The notes: a model not told the origin generated them from the sequence alone. Shown: positions 30,755 to 39,195, counted from the first letter of the stretch. The stretch: 64,000 bases of DNA from Streptomyces sp. G-G2 (GCF_030063135.1 NZ_JASISO010000014.1:1-64000), one strand, 5' to 3'. Program-made: numbers and translations.

Positions 30755-31681
30755 GTGTGGATCTTTCTCTTCGTCGCGGCGGCCCTGCCGTTGCTGGGGG
30801 CGGCCGTGTGGCGGGTCCGGGCCTACCGGGCGCTGTCCCCGCCCGCCGATCACGGGTCGCTCACGGTGTACGAGGCGGCGTACCTGCGCGGTGGCCGGGC
30901 CGCCGTCGCCGACGTGGCGCTGGTCGCCCTCTACCTGGCCGGGCGGCTGGAGGTGCGCGGGGAGCGGAGGGTCGCCCCGGTGGGCGGGGCGCCCGTGCAG
31001 GACCCCGTCCAGGCGGCGGCGTACGCGAGCGCGGGGGGTGCCGCGGGCCTGGGTGAGCCCGCCCGTGAGGTCAGGCGGCGGGTCGCGGTCTGTGCGCCGG
31101 TGCGGCGGATCGAGCAGGTGCTGGCCGGGCGGGGCCTGGCGGTGGACCGGGGGCGGGCGGGGACGCTCGGGCGGGCGAACGGGGCCGTGGGAGTGCTCGC
31201 GGTGGTCGCGGCCCTGCTGGCGATCGCGGCTCTGGTCACCGACTCGCTCACGGGGGAGGGCGACGGGACCGGGCCGCTGGCCGCCTTCGGGGCGCTGGGG
31301 CTGGCGACCGGGGGCGTCTGGCTGCTCCCGCGGCGCTTCGGGCGCGCCCCCGCCGGTCACGCGACGCGGGCGGGGCTGCGGCGGCTGCGGGAGGTCAGGG
31401 GGGACCGGACCTGGGAGCCGCGGCTGGCGGCCGGGGTGCCGGTCGCGGGCGCGGAGGCGGGCGTACTGGCCGACGTCGCCCGGTACGGCCCCGAGCGGGC
31501 CCCGGCGGCGTTCGTCCCGCTGCTGACCCTGCCGTGGCCGCTCGTCCCGGTGGTCGCGTCCTCGTCGTCGGACTCCTCCGGCTCCGGCGGGGGCAAGGGG
31601 GAGGTCGGCTGCGGCGGAGGGTGCGGGAGTGGCTGCGGAGGCGGTTGTGGCGGGGGTTGCGGGGGGTGCGGGTGCGGATAG
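30755..31681 (+). CDS. TIGR04222-type membrane protein with Cys/Gly-rich tail
   Basis: A protein of about 308 residues. An N-terminal membrane span is followed by a cytosolic domain with LTVYEAAYLRGGRAAVADVA, the mark of TIGR04222 proteins, then a central hydrophobic hairpin (about 140-195) and a C-terminal tail after a Ser-rich linker in which Cys alternates with Gly (11 cysteines in the last 32 residues). Similar tails are usual in this family and might bind metal; the function is unknown. The start is uncertain: GTG 30755 has GGGGG upstream, but ATG 30710 is an alternative that lengthens the first span. It diverges from the Clp-N/HTH gene and may share its operator region. Confidence 0.72.
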   Translation: MWIFLFVAAALPLLGAAVWRVRAYRALSPPADHGSLTVYEAAYLRGGRAAVADVALVALYLAGRLEVRGERRVAPVGGAPVQDPVQAAAYASAGGAAGLGEPAREVRRRVAVCAPVRRIEQVLAGRGLAVDRGRAGTLGRANGAVGVLAVVAALLAIAALVTDSLTGEGDGTGPLAAFGALGLATGGVWLLPRRFGRAPAGHATRAGLRRLREVRGDRTWEPRLAAGVPVAGAEAGVLADVARYGPERAPAAFVPLLTLPWPLVPVVASSSSDSSGSGGGKGEVGCGGGCGSGCGGGCGGGCGGCGCG

Positions 31682-31691
31682 GGGGCACCGT

Positions 31692-31722
31692 TTGAACGAT
31701 CAAAAAGGTGGGGGGATAGCAT
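31692..31722 (+). promoter_or_regulatory. Putative promoter of the GAPDH gene
   Basis: TTGAAC (31692-31697) and TAGCAT (31717-31722) are 19 bp apart and lie 31 bp before GTG 31754. A GAAAG ribosome site at 31741-31745 follows. Confidence 0.5.
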
Positions 31723-31753
31723 ATGAGCGCCCCCTAGCTCGAAAGATAAACCT

Positions 31754-33199
31754 GTGACTGTCAATGACGACGCGTTCACCAACTGGAAGAACCGCGAGGA
31801 GATCGCGGAGTCGATGATTCCGATCATCGGGAAGCTGCACCGGGAGCGGGACGTCACCGTCCTGCTCCACAGCCGCTCCTTGGTCAACAAGTCGGTGGTC
31901 AGCATCCTCAAGCTGCACCGATTCGCCCGGCAGATAGCCGGTGAGGAACTCTCGGTCACCGAGACGCTTCCGTTCCTGCAGGCTCTCACCACCCTCGACC
32001 TCGGTCCGTCGCAGATCGACATCGGCATGCTCGCCGCGACCTACAAGGCCGACAGCCGCGGCCTCTCGGTGGCGGAGTTCACCGCCGGCGCCGTCGCCGG
32101 CGCCACGGGCGACGACAAGATCGAGCGCCGCGAGGCGAAGGACGTGGTCCTCTACGGCTTCGGCCGCATCGGCCGCCTCGTCGCCCGCCTGCTGATCGAG
32201 AAGGCCGGATCCGGCAACGGCCTGCGGCTGCGCGCCATCGTCGTCCGCCGGGGCGGTGACCAGGACATCGTCAAGCGCGCCTCGCTGCTGCGCCGCGACT
32301 CGATCCACGGTCAGTTCCAGGGCACGATCACCGTCGACGAGGCGAACAACAAGATCATCGCCAACGGCAACGAGATCAAGGTGATCTACGCCAACGACCC
32401 GTCGGAGATCGACTACACGGCGTACGGCATCAAGGACGCCATCCTCATCGACAACACGGGCAAGTGGCGTGACCGCGAGGGCCTGTCGAAGCACCTGCGC
32501 CCCGGCATCGACAAGGTCGTGCTCACGGCTCCGGGCAAGGGCGACGTCCCCAACATCGTCCACGGCGTCAACCACGACACGATCAAGCCGGACGAGCAGA
32601 TCCTGTCCTGTGCCTCCTGCACCACCAACGCGATCGTCCCGCCGCTGAAGGCGATGGCGGACGAGTACGGCGTCCTGCGCGGCCACGTGGAGACCGTCCA
32701 CTCGTTCACCAACGACCAGAACCTGCTGGACAATTACCACAGCGCCGACCGCCGGGGCCGTTCCGCGCCGCTCAACATGGTCATGACAGAGACCGGTGCC
32801 GCCTCGGCCGTCGCCAAGGCGCTGCCCGATCTCAAGGCGCCGATCAGCGGCAGCTCGATCCGCGTCCCCGTGCCGGACGTCTCGATCGCGATCCTCAGCC
32901 TGCGGCTCGGGCGCGAGACCACCCGCGAGGAGGTCCTCGAATACCTGCGGGGCGTCTCGCTGACCTCGCCGCTGAAGCGTCAGATCGACTTCACCACCGC
33001 CCCCGACGCGGTCTCCAGCGACTTCATCGGGTCGCGGCACGCCTCGATCGTCGACGCGGGCGCCACCAAGGTCGACGGCGACAACGCGATCCTCTACCTC
33101 TGGTACGACAACGAGTTCGGCTACTCGTGCCAGGTCATCCGGGTCGTCCAGCACGTCTCCGGCGTGGAGTACCCGACGTACCCGGCTCCGGCGGTCTGA
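31754..33199 (+). CDS. gap: Glyceraldehyde-3-phosphate dehydrogenase, long form
   Basis: A 481-residue GAPDH, about 140 residues longer than the classical enzyme. The NAD-binding domain starts near residue 128 (VVLYGFGRIGRLVARLL); the catalytic Cys lies in SCASCTTNAI (near 290), and the catalytic domain ends with LWYDNEFGYSCQV. The N-terminal extension (1-125) is helical, with NWKNREEIAESMIPIIGKLH, and looks conserved rather than degenerate. This long type occurs in some actinomycetes and marine bacteria and may serve gluconeogenesis; that role is inference. The GTG at 31754 follows GAAAG. The neighbours show no glycolytic operon. Confidence 0.9.
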   Translation: MTVNDDAFTNWKNREEIAESMIPIIGKLHRERDVTVLLHSRSLVNKSVVSILKLHRFARQIAGEELSVTETLPFLQALTTLDLGPSQIDIGMLAATYKADSRGLSVAEFTAGAVAGATGDDKIERREAKDVVLYGFGRIGRLVARLLIEKAGSGNGLRLRAIVVRRGGDQDIVKRASLLRRDSIHGQFQGTITVDEANNKIIANGNEIKVIYANDPSEIDYTAYGIKDAILIDNTGKWRDREGLSKHLRPGIDKVVLTAPGKGDVPNIVHGVNHDTIKPDEQILSCASCTTNAIVPPLKAMADEYGVLRGHVETVHSFTNDQNLLDNYHSADRRGRSAPLNMVMTETGAASAVAKALPDLKAPISGSSIRVPVPDVSIAILSLRLGRETTREEVLEYLRGVSLTSPLKRQIDFTTAPDAVSSDFIGSRHASIVDAGATKVDGDNAILYLWYDNEFGYSCQVIRVVQHVSGVEYPTYPAPAV

Positions 33200-33541
33200 T
33201 CCGCCCCGTCCGGTCCCGCTGCCCGTCCGGCCCCTTGCCCGCACCACGGGCTCGGGATCGGGCGGGCCGCGGTTTTTCCGGAGCCTTCCCGGGGCGCCGG
33301 CGGCCCGAATCCGGCCGAGAGGTGACTTGCGCCCGGCCGTGATCCCGTACGCCCGCCCCTGATCGCGCCCGGCGGCCCCGCACCGCCAGCCGCCGCCCCG
33401 CACCGACCGCGCCGATCATGGCCGGATCGGGGGGTTCCGCAACGCACCCCGCCCTCTTGCCAGTTGAAGCGGGGGTCCCAACAATGCGCATGACAACCGG
33501 AGGATCTTCGGTTGCATCGTCATTCAGAGGGGAACCCCCAC
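33200..33541 (+). other. Intergenic region between GAPDH and the protease
   Basis: This 342-bp stretch holds no convincing gene. Its distal part carries the protease promoter (33457-33485) and leader. The proximal part has GC-rich partial inverted repeats around 33221-33270 followed by GGTTTTTCC, possibly the GAPDH terminator, but I could not draw a clean stem. Confidence 0.5.
33457..33485 (+). promoter_or_regulatory. Putative promoter of the secreted protease gene
   Basis: TTGCCA (33457-33462) and AACAAT (33480-33485) are 17 bp apart and about 57 bp before the ATG at 33542. Confidence 0.45.
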
Positions 33542-34387
33542 ATGAAGAAGCCTCTCGCCGGCGCGCTGCTCTCCCTGCTCCTGATGGGAGCGGCAGCAGC
33601 CCCGGCCGTGGCCTCCGTCCCCCAGTCGAAGGCGGAGAAGGCCGCGCAGGCCGTCACGGTCAACTACGCGGGAACGGTCGCGCTCAGCAACTGTTCCGGC
33701 TCGGTCGTCCGGACGCCCAACTCCCTCGCGAGCGACCCCGCGCTCGTGCTCTCCAACGGCCACTGCCTGGAAACCGGCTTCCCGGCCGCCGGTGAGGTCA
33801 TCAAGGACCAGCCGTCCAGCCGTTCGTTCTCGCTGCTCAACGGGTCCGGCTCGAAGGTCGCGACGCTGCGGGCCAGCAAGGTCTCGTACGCGACGATGAC
33901 CGACACGGACATCTCGATCTACCAGCTGACCAAGACGTACGCGCAGATCCAGAGCCAGTACGGGATCAGCGCGCTCACCCTCAACGACACGCACCCGACG
34001 CAGGGCGCGTCGATCAAGGTCGTCTCGGGCTACTGGAAGCGGATCTACTCCTGCAGCGTCGACGGGTTCGTCTACCGCCTCAAGGAGGGCGACTGGACCT
34101 GGAAGGACTCGATCCGTTACACCTCGTCCTGCGACACCATCGGTGGCACCTCGGGCTCGCCGGTGATCGACACGGCCACCGGCCGGGTCGTCGCCGTCAA
34201 CAACACGGGTAACGAGGACGGCCAGCGCTGCACGGAGAACAACCCGTGCGAGGTGGACCAGAACGGCAACGTCACGGTCCGCCAGGGCATCAACTACGCG
34301 GAGGAGACGTACATCATCGTCCCCTGCATAGGCGCGGGCAGCAAGATCGACCTGACCCGCCCCGGCTGCACCCTGCCGCGGCCGTAG
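33542..34387 (+). CDS. Secreted trypsin-like serine protease
   Basis: A 281-residue exported protein. A Sec signal peptide (about 1-25, MKKPLAGALLSLLLMGAAAA) is followed by a chymotrypsin-fold domain. The catalytic triad is visible as His in SNGHCLE, Asp in MTDTDISIY and Ser in GGTSGSPVID. Cysteines are paired in the manner of this family (for example GHC, and YTSSCDTIGGTS). ATG 33542 has an AGAGGGG site. It is a monocistronic gene ended by a strong hairpin at 34395-34434. Substrate specificity is not evident. Confidence 0.9.
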   Translation: MKKPLAGALLSLLLMGAAAAPAVASVPQSKAEKAAQAVTVNYAGTVALSNCSGSVVRTPNSLASDPALVLSNGHCLETGFPAAGEVIKDQPSSRSFSLLNGSGSKVATLRASKVSYATMTDTDISIYQLTKTYAQIQSQYGISALTLNDTHPTQGASIKVVSGYWKRIYSCSVDGFVYRLKEGDWTWKDSIRYTSSCDTIGGTSGSPVIDTATGRVVAVNNTGNEDGQRCTENNPCEVDQNGNVTVRQGINYAEETYIIVPCIGAGSKIDLTRPGCTLPRP

Positions 34388-34394
34388 TACTTGC

Positions 34395-34434
34395 GCCCGC
34401 CCGGCCCGTCCGGCCCTCTCGGGGCCGGGCGGGC
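34395..34434 (+). terminator. Terminator after the protease gene
   Basis: GCCCGCCCGGCCC (34395-34407) and its perfect complement (34422-34434) form a 13-bp stem with a 14-nt loop, 7 bp after the stop. Confidence 0.8.
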
Positions 34435-34486
34435 CGGTTCCGTCTCGGGGTCTTCGCCGAGGTCCGGGGGCTCTGGCGTGGTGCGC

Positions 34487-34516
34487 TTGACATGGAAATC
34501 GAACATCCATTCTGAT
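34487..34516 (+). promoter_or_regulatory. recA promoter with LexA (SOS) box
   Basis: A consensus TTGACA (34487-34492) and TCTGAT (34511-34516) are 18 bp apart. The sequence TCGAACATCCATTCTGA (34499-34515) overlaps the spacer and -10. Compared with the actinomycete LexA box TCGAAC-N4-GTTCGA, the left half is exact and the right half imperfect. Binding of LexA here would block RNA polymerase, consistent with DNA-damage induction. Confidence 0.8.
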
Positions 34517-34519
34517 GGG

Positions 34520-34528
34520 TTATCCACA
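34520..34528 (+). promoter_or_regulatory. Perfect DnaA box in the recA leader
   Basis: TTATCCACA is an exact match to the high-affinity DnaA box, located 4 bp after the recA -10, in the initially transcribed region. Confidence 0.5.
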
Positions 34529-34617
34529 GGCGGCGCGGGGGTGGAGGCGCATTGTCAGTGGCAGGCGTTAGCGTCAATGGCGTGAAGCGATCGACTCAAG
34601 CAAATCGGGTGGAACCC

Positions 34618-35745
34618 ATGGCAGGCACCGACCGCGAGAAGGCCCTCGACGCCGCTCTCGCACAGATTGAACGGCAATTCGGCAAGGGTGCGGTCATGCG
34701 CCTCGGCGACAAGCCGAACGAGCCCATCGAGGTCATCCCCACCGGATCGACCGCGCTGGACATCGCCCTGGGCGTCGGCGGGCTGCCGCGCGGCCGTGTC
34801 GTGGAGGTGTACGGGCCGGAGTCCTCCGGCAAGACGACCCTGACCCTGCACGCCGTGGCCAACGCGCAGAAGGCCGGCGGCACCGTCGCCTTCGTGGACG
34901 CCGAGCACGCCCTCGACCCCGAGTACGCCAAGGCCCTCGGCGTCGACACCGACAACCTCATCCTGTCCCAGCCGGACACCGGCGAACAGGCGCTGGAGAT
35001 CGTGGACATGCTGGTCCGCTCCGGCGCCATCGACCTCATCGTGATCGACTCCGTCGCGGCGCTCGTGCCGCGCGCGGAGATCGAGGGCGAGATGGGTGAC
35101 TCCCACGTGGGTCTGCAGGCCCGTCTGATGAGCCAGGCCCTCCGCAAGATCACCGGTGCGCTCAGCCAGTCCAAGACCACCGCGATCTTCATCAACCAGC
35201 TCCGCGAGAAGATCGGTGTGATGTTCGGCTCGCCGGAGACCACCACCGGTGGCCGCGCGCTGAAGTTCTACGCCTCGGTGCGTCTGGACATCCGCCGCAT
35301 CGAGACCCTCAAGGACGGCACGGACGCGGTCGGCAACCGCACCCGCGTCAAGGTGGTCAAGAACAAGGTCGCGCCGCCCTTCAAGCAGGCCGAGTTCGAC
35401 ATCCTCTACGGCCACGGCATCAGCCGCGAGGGCGGTCTGATCGACATGGGCGTGGAGCACGGCTTCGTCCGCAAGGCCGGTGCCTGGTACACGTACGAGG
35501 GCGACCAGCTCGGTCAGGGCAAGGAGAACGCGCGCAAGTTCCTGTGCGACAACCCCGACCTCTCCGACGAGATCGAGAGGAAGATCAAGGAGAAGCTGGG
35601 CGTGGGCGTCCGCAAGGCCGCTGTCGTCGAGCCGGCCGCGGACGCGGCGGGCGGTGCGGCCGCGACGGCCGATGACGCCGCCAAGACCGTTCCCGCCCCG
35701 GCGGCGAAGGCCAAGACGGCCAAGGCCGCCGTAACCAAGAGCTGA
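34618..35745 (+). CDS. recA: Recombinase RecA
   Basis: A 375-residue RecA. The Walker A is GPESSGKTT (near 60-68) and the Walker B segment is [20 protein letters not shown]. The L1 and L2 loops ([15 protein letters not shown], and [20 protein letters not shown]) are intact. The C-terminal tail is rich in Ala, Lys and Pro as in other streptomycetes. RecA carries out homologous recombination and drives LexA self-cleavage. ATG 34618 lies about 100 nt downstream of the SOS-boxed promoter. recX follows with a 2-bp gap. Confidence 0.99.
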   Translation: MAGTDREKALDAALAQIERQFGKGAVMRLGDKPNEPIEVIPTGSTALDIALGVGGLPRGRVVEVYGPESSGKTTLTLHAVANAQKAGGTVAFVDAEHALDPEYAKALGVDTDNLILSQPDTGEQALEIVDMLVRSGAIDLIVIDSVAALVPRAEIEGEMGDSHVGLQARLMSQALRKITGALSQSKTTAIFINQLREKIGVMFGSPETTTGGRALKFYASVRLDIRRIETLKDGTDAVGNRTRVKVVKNKVAPPFKQAEFDILYGHGISREGGLIDMGVEHGFVRKAGAWYTYEGDQLGQGKENARKFLCDNPDLSDEIERKIKEKLGVGVRKAAVVEPAADAAGGAAATADDAAKTVPAPAAKAKTAKAAVTKS

Positions 35746-35747
35746 CC

Positions 35748-36338
35748 GTGTGGGAGCAGAAGGGGGCAGGCGGTCCGGACCGGCCGCGCGGGTCCGGCGG
35801 GGCCGGATCCGAGCGGGGGCTGCCGCCCCAGAGCCCCGAGGAGCAGGCGCGGGCGATCTGTCTGCGCCTGCTCACCGGGACCCCGCGCACCCGGCGCCAG
35901 CTCGCGGACGCCCTGGACAAGCGGGGCATCCCCGAGGAGGTGTCCGATCAGGTCCTCTCCCGCTTCGAGGAGGTGGGCCTGATCGACGACGCCGCCTTCG
36001 CCGGGGCCTGGGTCGAGTCACGGCACCACAGCCGCGGCCTCGCCCGCCGGGCGCTCGCCCGTGAGCTGCGGACCAAGGGGGTGCACGCGGCCCTGGTCGA
36101 CGAGGCCCTCGGGCAGCTCGACTCCGAGCAGGAGGAGCGCACCGCCCGGGAGTTGGTGGACCGCAAGCTCCGCACGACCCGGGGCCTGGAGCGGGACAAG
36201 CGGATCCGGCGCCTCGCCGGGATGCTGGCCCGCAAGGGCTACGGGGAGGGCATGGCCCTGCGGGTGGTGCGGCGGGCCCTCGAGGAGGAGGGCGAGTACG
36301 ACGCCGACGCCGACGGGCTGGAGTACCGGGCGTTCTGA
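35748..36338 (+). CDS. recX: RecA regulatory protein RecX
   Basis: A 196-residue RecX, which caps and disassembles RecA filaments. Three-helix repeats are visible (AICLRLLTGTPRTRRQLADA, then GLIDDAAFAGAWVESR, and RKLRTTRGLERDKRIRRLAG). The N-terminal 25 residues are a low-complexity Gly/Pro/Arg extension. GTG 35748 lies 2 bp after the recA stop, so the pair is co-transcribed, as is usual. It converges with the rhodanese gene; 127 bp between them contain GC-rich repeats but no clear terminator. Confidence 0.96.
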   Translation: MWEQKGAGGPDRPRGSGGAGSERGLPPQSPEEQARAICLRLLTGTPRTRRQLADALDKRGIPEEVSDQVLSRFEEVGLIDDAAFAGAWVESRHHSRGLARRALARELRTKGVHAALVDEALGQLDSEQEERTARELVDRKLRTTRGLERDKRIRRLAGMLARKGYGEGMALRVVRRALEEEGEYDADADGLEYRAF

Positions 36339-36465
36339 GCGGAGCGAGCCCCGGGGCACTGACCCCGCGGCACCGCCCCGGCCTCGCCCCTGTCCGGCTT
36401 CACCCCGTCCCCCGGCCCCGGCTTTCGTAGCCCCGGCCCCCGGCCCTCGGCCCGCCGTGGCGAGG

Positions 36466-36864
36466 TCAGACGCTGGGCGCGGTGACCGGGAGGGCGGCGG
36501 ACTTCCAGGCCTGGAACCCGCCGATCAGGTCCGTGGCCCGGCGCAGGCCCAGGGCCCGCAGGGAGGCCACCGCCAGGGAGGACGCGTAACCCTCGTTGCA
36601 GATCACCACGATCCGCAGGTCGTGGGAGGTCGCCTCCGGGGCGCGGTGGCTGCCCAGGGGGTCCAGTCGCCATTCCAGTTCGTTGCGCTCGATCACCAGC
36701 GCGCCCGGGATCAGCCCGTCCCGCTCGCGCAGCGCCTGGTAGCGGATGTCCACCAGCAGGGCTCCGTCCAGGGAGGCCGCGTGGGCCTCGGCCGCCCCGA
36801 TCCGCTCGTAGGTGGCACGGACCCGCTCCAGCAGTTCGTCGATGCCGACGGGGGCGGCGCTCAC
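36466..36864 (-). CDS. Rhodanese-like domain protein
   Basis: A 132-residue single-domain rhodanese, a sulfurtransferase-type fold. Conserved parts are LLVDIRYQALRERDGLIPGA and the active-site loop VICNEGYASSLAV, with Cys about residue 89. The C-terminus has DLIGGFQAWKSA. The GTG start overlaps the cysteine dioxygenase stop (GTGA), so the two are one operon. Linked to a cysteine dioxygenase and a cysteine-rich leader peptide, it probably handles sulfane sulfur from cysteine catabolism; that role is inferred. Confidence 0.9.
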   Translation of the reverse strand: MSAAPVGIDELLERVRATYERIGAAEAHAASLDGALLVDIRYQALRERDGLIPGALVIERNELEWRLDPLGSHRAPEATSHDLRIVVICNEGYASSLAVASLRALGLRRATDLIGGFQAWKSAALPVTAPSV

Positions 36865-37409
36865 TGCCAGTCCGCCGGACGCTCGACCTGCTCCAGCGTG
36901 AGGACCGGACCGCTGCGGCTGTAGCGGCGGATCAGCGGGAGCGGCGGGTAGTACGCGTGGACCGACACGGCGTGCTCGGTGGGGGACTCGTTCAGTACCT
37001 CGTGCACGTGGTGCTCGCCGAAGGCGCGCCCGGCGCCCGCGACCAGGGCCCGGCTGCGGTCCAGCCCGTTGGCCAGGTGCAGGGACTGCCAGCCCTCCGA
37101 GGGCAGCCGGACCGACAAGGAGTGCTCGGTGAGCCTGCCGCGCGCGGTGGCGAAGGCCCCGCGCGACTCGGCGTGGTCGTGCCAGCCGGTTCCGGTGCCC
37201 GGCGGCCAGCCGATCAGCCAGGCCTCACTGCCGCCCGGACCGTCGAGCCGGACCCAGGTGCGGCCCTCGGGGTCGAGGGGGAGGGAGGCGATCAGCTCGG
37301 GATCGGCGGCGCTGCGCAGCGCGAAATCGAGGAGTTCGGCGGCGCCCGGACCGGAAGGGCGCGGGGCGGCGGAGGGCGCGGGGGCAGCGCTGAGCAAGGA
37401 GGAAGACAT
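36861..37409 (-). CDS. Cysteine dioxygenase
   Basis: A 182-residue cupin of the cysteine dioxygenase family. This enzyme oxidises cysteine to cysteine sulfinate with an Fe(II) centre. The iron-binding histidines lie in GTGWHDHAESRGAF (HxH) and GEHHVHEVLNES. The C-terminus SVHAYYPPLPLIRRYS is typical. The ATG at 37409 lacks a good ribosome site. The gene is preceded by a 28-codon leader frame ending in a Cys-rich tail and by a GC hairpin (37441-37456), which suggests translation-dependent control. It is followed by the overlapping rhodanese gene. Confidence 0.92.
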   Translation of the reverse strand: MSSSLLSAAPAPSAAPRPSGPGAAELLDFALRSAADPELIASLPLDPEGRTWVRLDGPGGSEAWLIGWPPGTGTGWHDHAESRGAFATARGRLTEHSLSVRLPSEGWQSLHLANGLDRSRALVAGAGRAFGEHHVHEVLNESPTEHAVSVHAYYPPLPLIRRYSRSGPVLTLEQVERPADWQ

Positions 37410-37440
37410 CGGGGAACGACCGTCCTGGGAGTTCGCGAGA

Positions 37441-37456
37441 GCGCGCCGGGGCGCGC
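37441..37456 (-). promoter_or_regulatory. Hairpin between leader peptide and cysteine dioxygenase
   Basis: GCGCGCC-GG-GGCGCGC is a self-complementary 16-mer 13 bp after the leader stop and 31 bp before the dioxygenase ATG. It may serve as the regulated structure of an attenuator. Confidence 0.45.
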
Positions 37457-37469
37457 GGGAGGTAGCGAG

Positions 37470-37556
37470 TCAGCAGGAAGGGCGACAGACGCAGCCCGCA
37501 TAGCGGAGGAGGTCCATGTGGACCCTCCGCCACAGGCGAACGTCGTTGCCGGTCAT
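37470..37556 (-). CDS. Cysteine-rich leader peptide (28 residues)
   Basis: A 28-codon frame on the minus strand, ATG 37556 to TGA 37470, 60 bp upstream of the cysteine dioxygenase. The middle is basic (RLWRRVHMDLLR) and the end is RYAGCVCRPSC, with three cysteines in the last seven residues. This is the look of the short 'putative leader peptide' genes found upstream of sulfur-metabolism genes in streptomycetes. A promoter with TTGACC (37592-37587) and TTCACT (37569-37564), spacer 17, places the start 7 nt after the -10, so the leader may be leaderless itself. Ribosome stalling at Cys codons could sense cysteine; that is inference. Confidence 0.75.
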   Translation of the reverse strand: MTGNDVRLWRRVHMDLLRYAGCVCRPSC

Positions 37557-37563
37557 GTCCGCG

Positions 37564-37592
37564 AGTGAACCACGGGCGGCCTGGGGGGTCAA
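37564..37592 (-). promoter_or_regulatory. Promoter of the leader-peptide/cysteine dioxygenase operon
   Basis: TTGACC (37592-37587) and TTCACT (37569-37564) on the minus strand are 17 bp apart. Transcription would begin close to the leader ATG at 37556. Confidence 0.55.
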
Positions 37593-37596
37593 TCGA

Positions 37597-39195
37597 TCAT
37601 TGGTGGGGTGTGGCGGACGCCTCGGGCAGCGCCAGCGGCGCCCGGCCGGTCGCGGCGGATTCCGGGGCGCCCGCCCGTACCGCGTCGGCGGCCTGGTACA
37701 GCTCCTCCGGCCGGACCCCCGCGAAGGTGGCGGCGAGGTGCCCGTCGGGGCGCAGCAGCAGCACGGTGTGCGCGGCGGCCCCCGGGTAGCCGTCGGCGAC
37801 CAGCAGTTCGGCGCGCACCGGCAGGGCGTCGACCGCCGCCGCGAGCCGGGGCATCAGCCCGGCGCCCATCCAGTGGCGCCGCTCCCACACGCCGGTGCCG
37901 GGGGCGACCAGGAGGACCAGGAGCCTGCCCCGGCCGAGCAGGTCGCGCAGCGGGACGGTCGACCCGTCCGGCGCGGTCACCGGTACGTTCGCGGCCTGGC
38001 CGCCCGGTTCGGTGTCGGTCGGTACCTCGCGTACGGCCACCGGCGGGGCGTACGCCGGGGGCGCGCCCAACGGCCCGCGCCCCAAGTGGCCGTCCGTGAG
38101 CAGGGTTTCGTGACTGCGACCGGCCCCCGGCACGTACGTCCGCAGGCCGCCTGTGCCGCGCAGGACGGGCATCACCTGGTCGGCGGCGCGCAGCCGGGCG
38201 GCGACCGCGGTGCGGCGTTCGCCCTCGTACCCGTCGAGCAGGGCCTCGGACGCGCCGTGGTGCCAGGCGAGGGCGAGCCGCCAGGCCAGGTTCTCGGCGT
38301 CCCGCAGCCCTTCCTCGACCCCCTGGGTGCCCAGCGCGCCCAGCAGGTGGGCGGCGTCCCCGGCGAGGAAGGCGCGGCCGTCGCGCCAGCGCCGGGCGAG
38401 CCGGTGGTGCAGGGTGTGGACGCCGGTGTCGATCAGGTCGTACGGGGGCGTGCTCCCCTCGCACCAGCCCGCGAGGGTGTCGCGGATCAGCCCGATCAGC
38501 GCGTCGGGCGTGACCAGGTCCCCGCGCGGCGGCAGCAGCCAGTCCAGGCGCCACACCCCGTCGGGCAGCGGCCGCGCCGTGACCTCGGCGCTCTTCGGGG
38601 AGCGGCCGCGGTGCAGCAGGGCCTCGCCGGGCCAGGGGAGTTCGGTGCGCAGCGCGGCAACGGCGTACCGTTCCACGGCGGTGCGCCCGGGGAAGCGGAT
38701 GCCCAGCAGCTTGCGCACGGTGGAGCGGGCGCCGTCGCAGCCGACCAGGTGGCTGCCGCGCCACCAGGTGGTCGCGACGCCTCCGGTGTGCGCGGTGACC
38801 CCGTGCGGGTCCTGTTCCAGGGCGTCGAGGTGGGTGTCGGTGACCAGTTGGACGAGGGGGTGCGCGGCGGCGGCGTCGCGCAGCCCGCGGGTCAGGGCGT
38901 GCTGCGGCAAGTGCAGCGGCGCGGTGGTGTCCTCGAAGGTGGTCCGCCGGGTGTCCCGGCCGCGCCGCGTCGTGCGCCAGGCGGCGAAGTGGGCGCCCTC
39001 GTCGCGCAGGGTCGTACAGCCGAGGCGGTGGACCATCGCGGCGGTATCGGCGTGCAGGACCACGGTGCGCGCGGGCCGGGGTTCCTCCTTGCCCGGACCT
39101 TCGTCGAGGACCACGGAGGGTACGCCCGCGCCGGCCAGGGCGAGGGCGAGAGCGAGTCCGACGGGCCCCGCGCCCACGACGATCACCGGGTCCAC
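37597..39195 (-). CDS. FAD-dependent monooxygenase (aromatic hydroxylase type)
   Basis: A 532-residue group A flavoprotein monooxygenase. The Rossmann motif GAGPVGLALALALAGAG (about 7-23) is at the N-terminus; the DG motif (LVGCDGARSTVRKLLG, near 155) and the GD motif (AFLAGDAAHLLGALGTQGVE, near 280) bind FAD and NAD(P)H. The GD motif lacks the usual PPxGGxGxN residues. A C-terminal thioredoxin-like domain (about 390-530) resembles polyketide and phenol hydroxylases. The substrate is unknown. GTG 39195 was chosen over a TTG at 39240 because GGGAG lies 7 nt before it and translation begins directly with the beta strand DPVIVVGAG. Confidence 0.88.
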   Translation of the reverse strand: MDPVIVVGAGPVGLALALALAGAGVPSVVLDEGPGKEEPRPARTVVLHADTAAMVHRLGCTTLRDEGAHFAAWRTTRRGRDTRRTTFEDTTAPLHLPQHALTRGLRDAAAAHPLVQLVTDTHLDALEQDPHGVTAHTGGVATTWWRGSHLVGCDGARSTVRKLLGIRFPGRTAVERYAVAALRTELPWPGEALLHRGRSPKSAEVTARPLPDGVWRLDWLLPPRGDLVTPDALIGLIRDTLAGWCEGSTPPYDLIDTGVHTLHHRLARRWRDGRAFLAGDAAHLLGALGTQGVEEGLRDAENLAWRLALAWHHGASEALLDGYEGERRTAVAARLRAADQVMPVLRGTGGLRTYVPGAGRSHETLLTDGHLGRGPLGAPPAYAPPVAVREVPTDTEPGGQAANVPVTAPDGSTVPLRDLLGRGRLLVLLVAPGTGVWERRHWMGAGLMPRLAAAVDALPVRAELLVADGYPGAAAHTVLLLRPDGHLAATFAGVRPEELYQAADAVRAGAPESAATGRAPLALPEASATPHQ

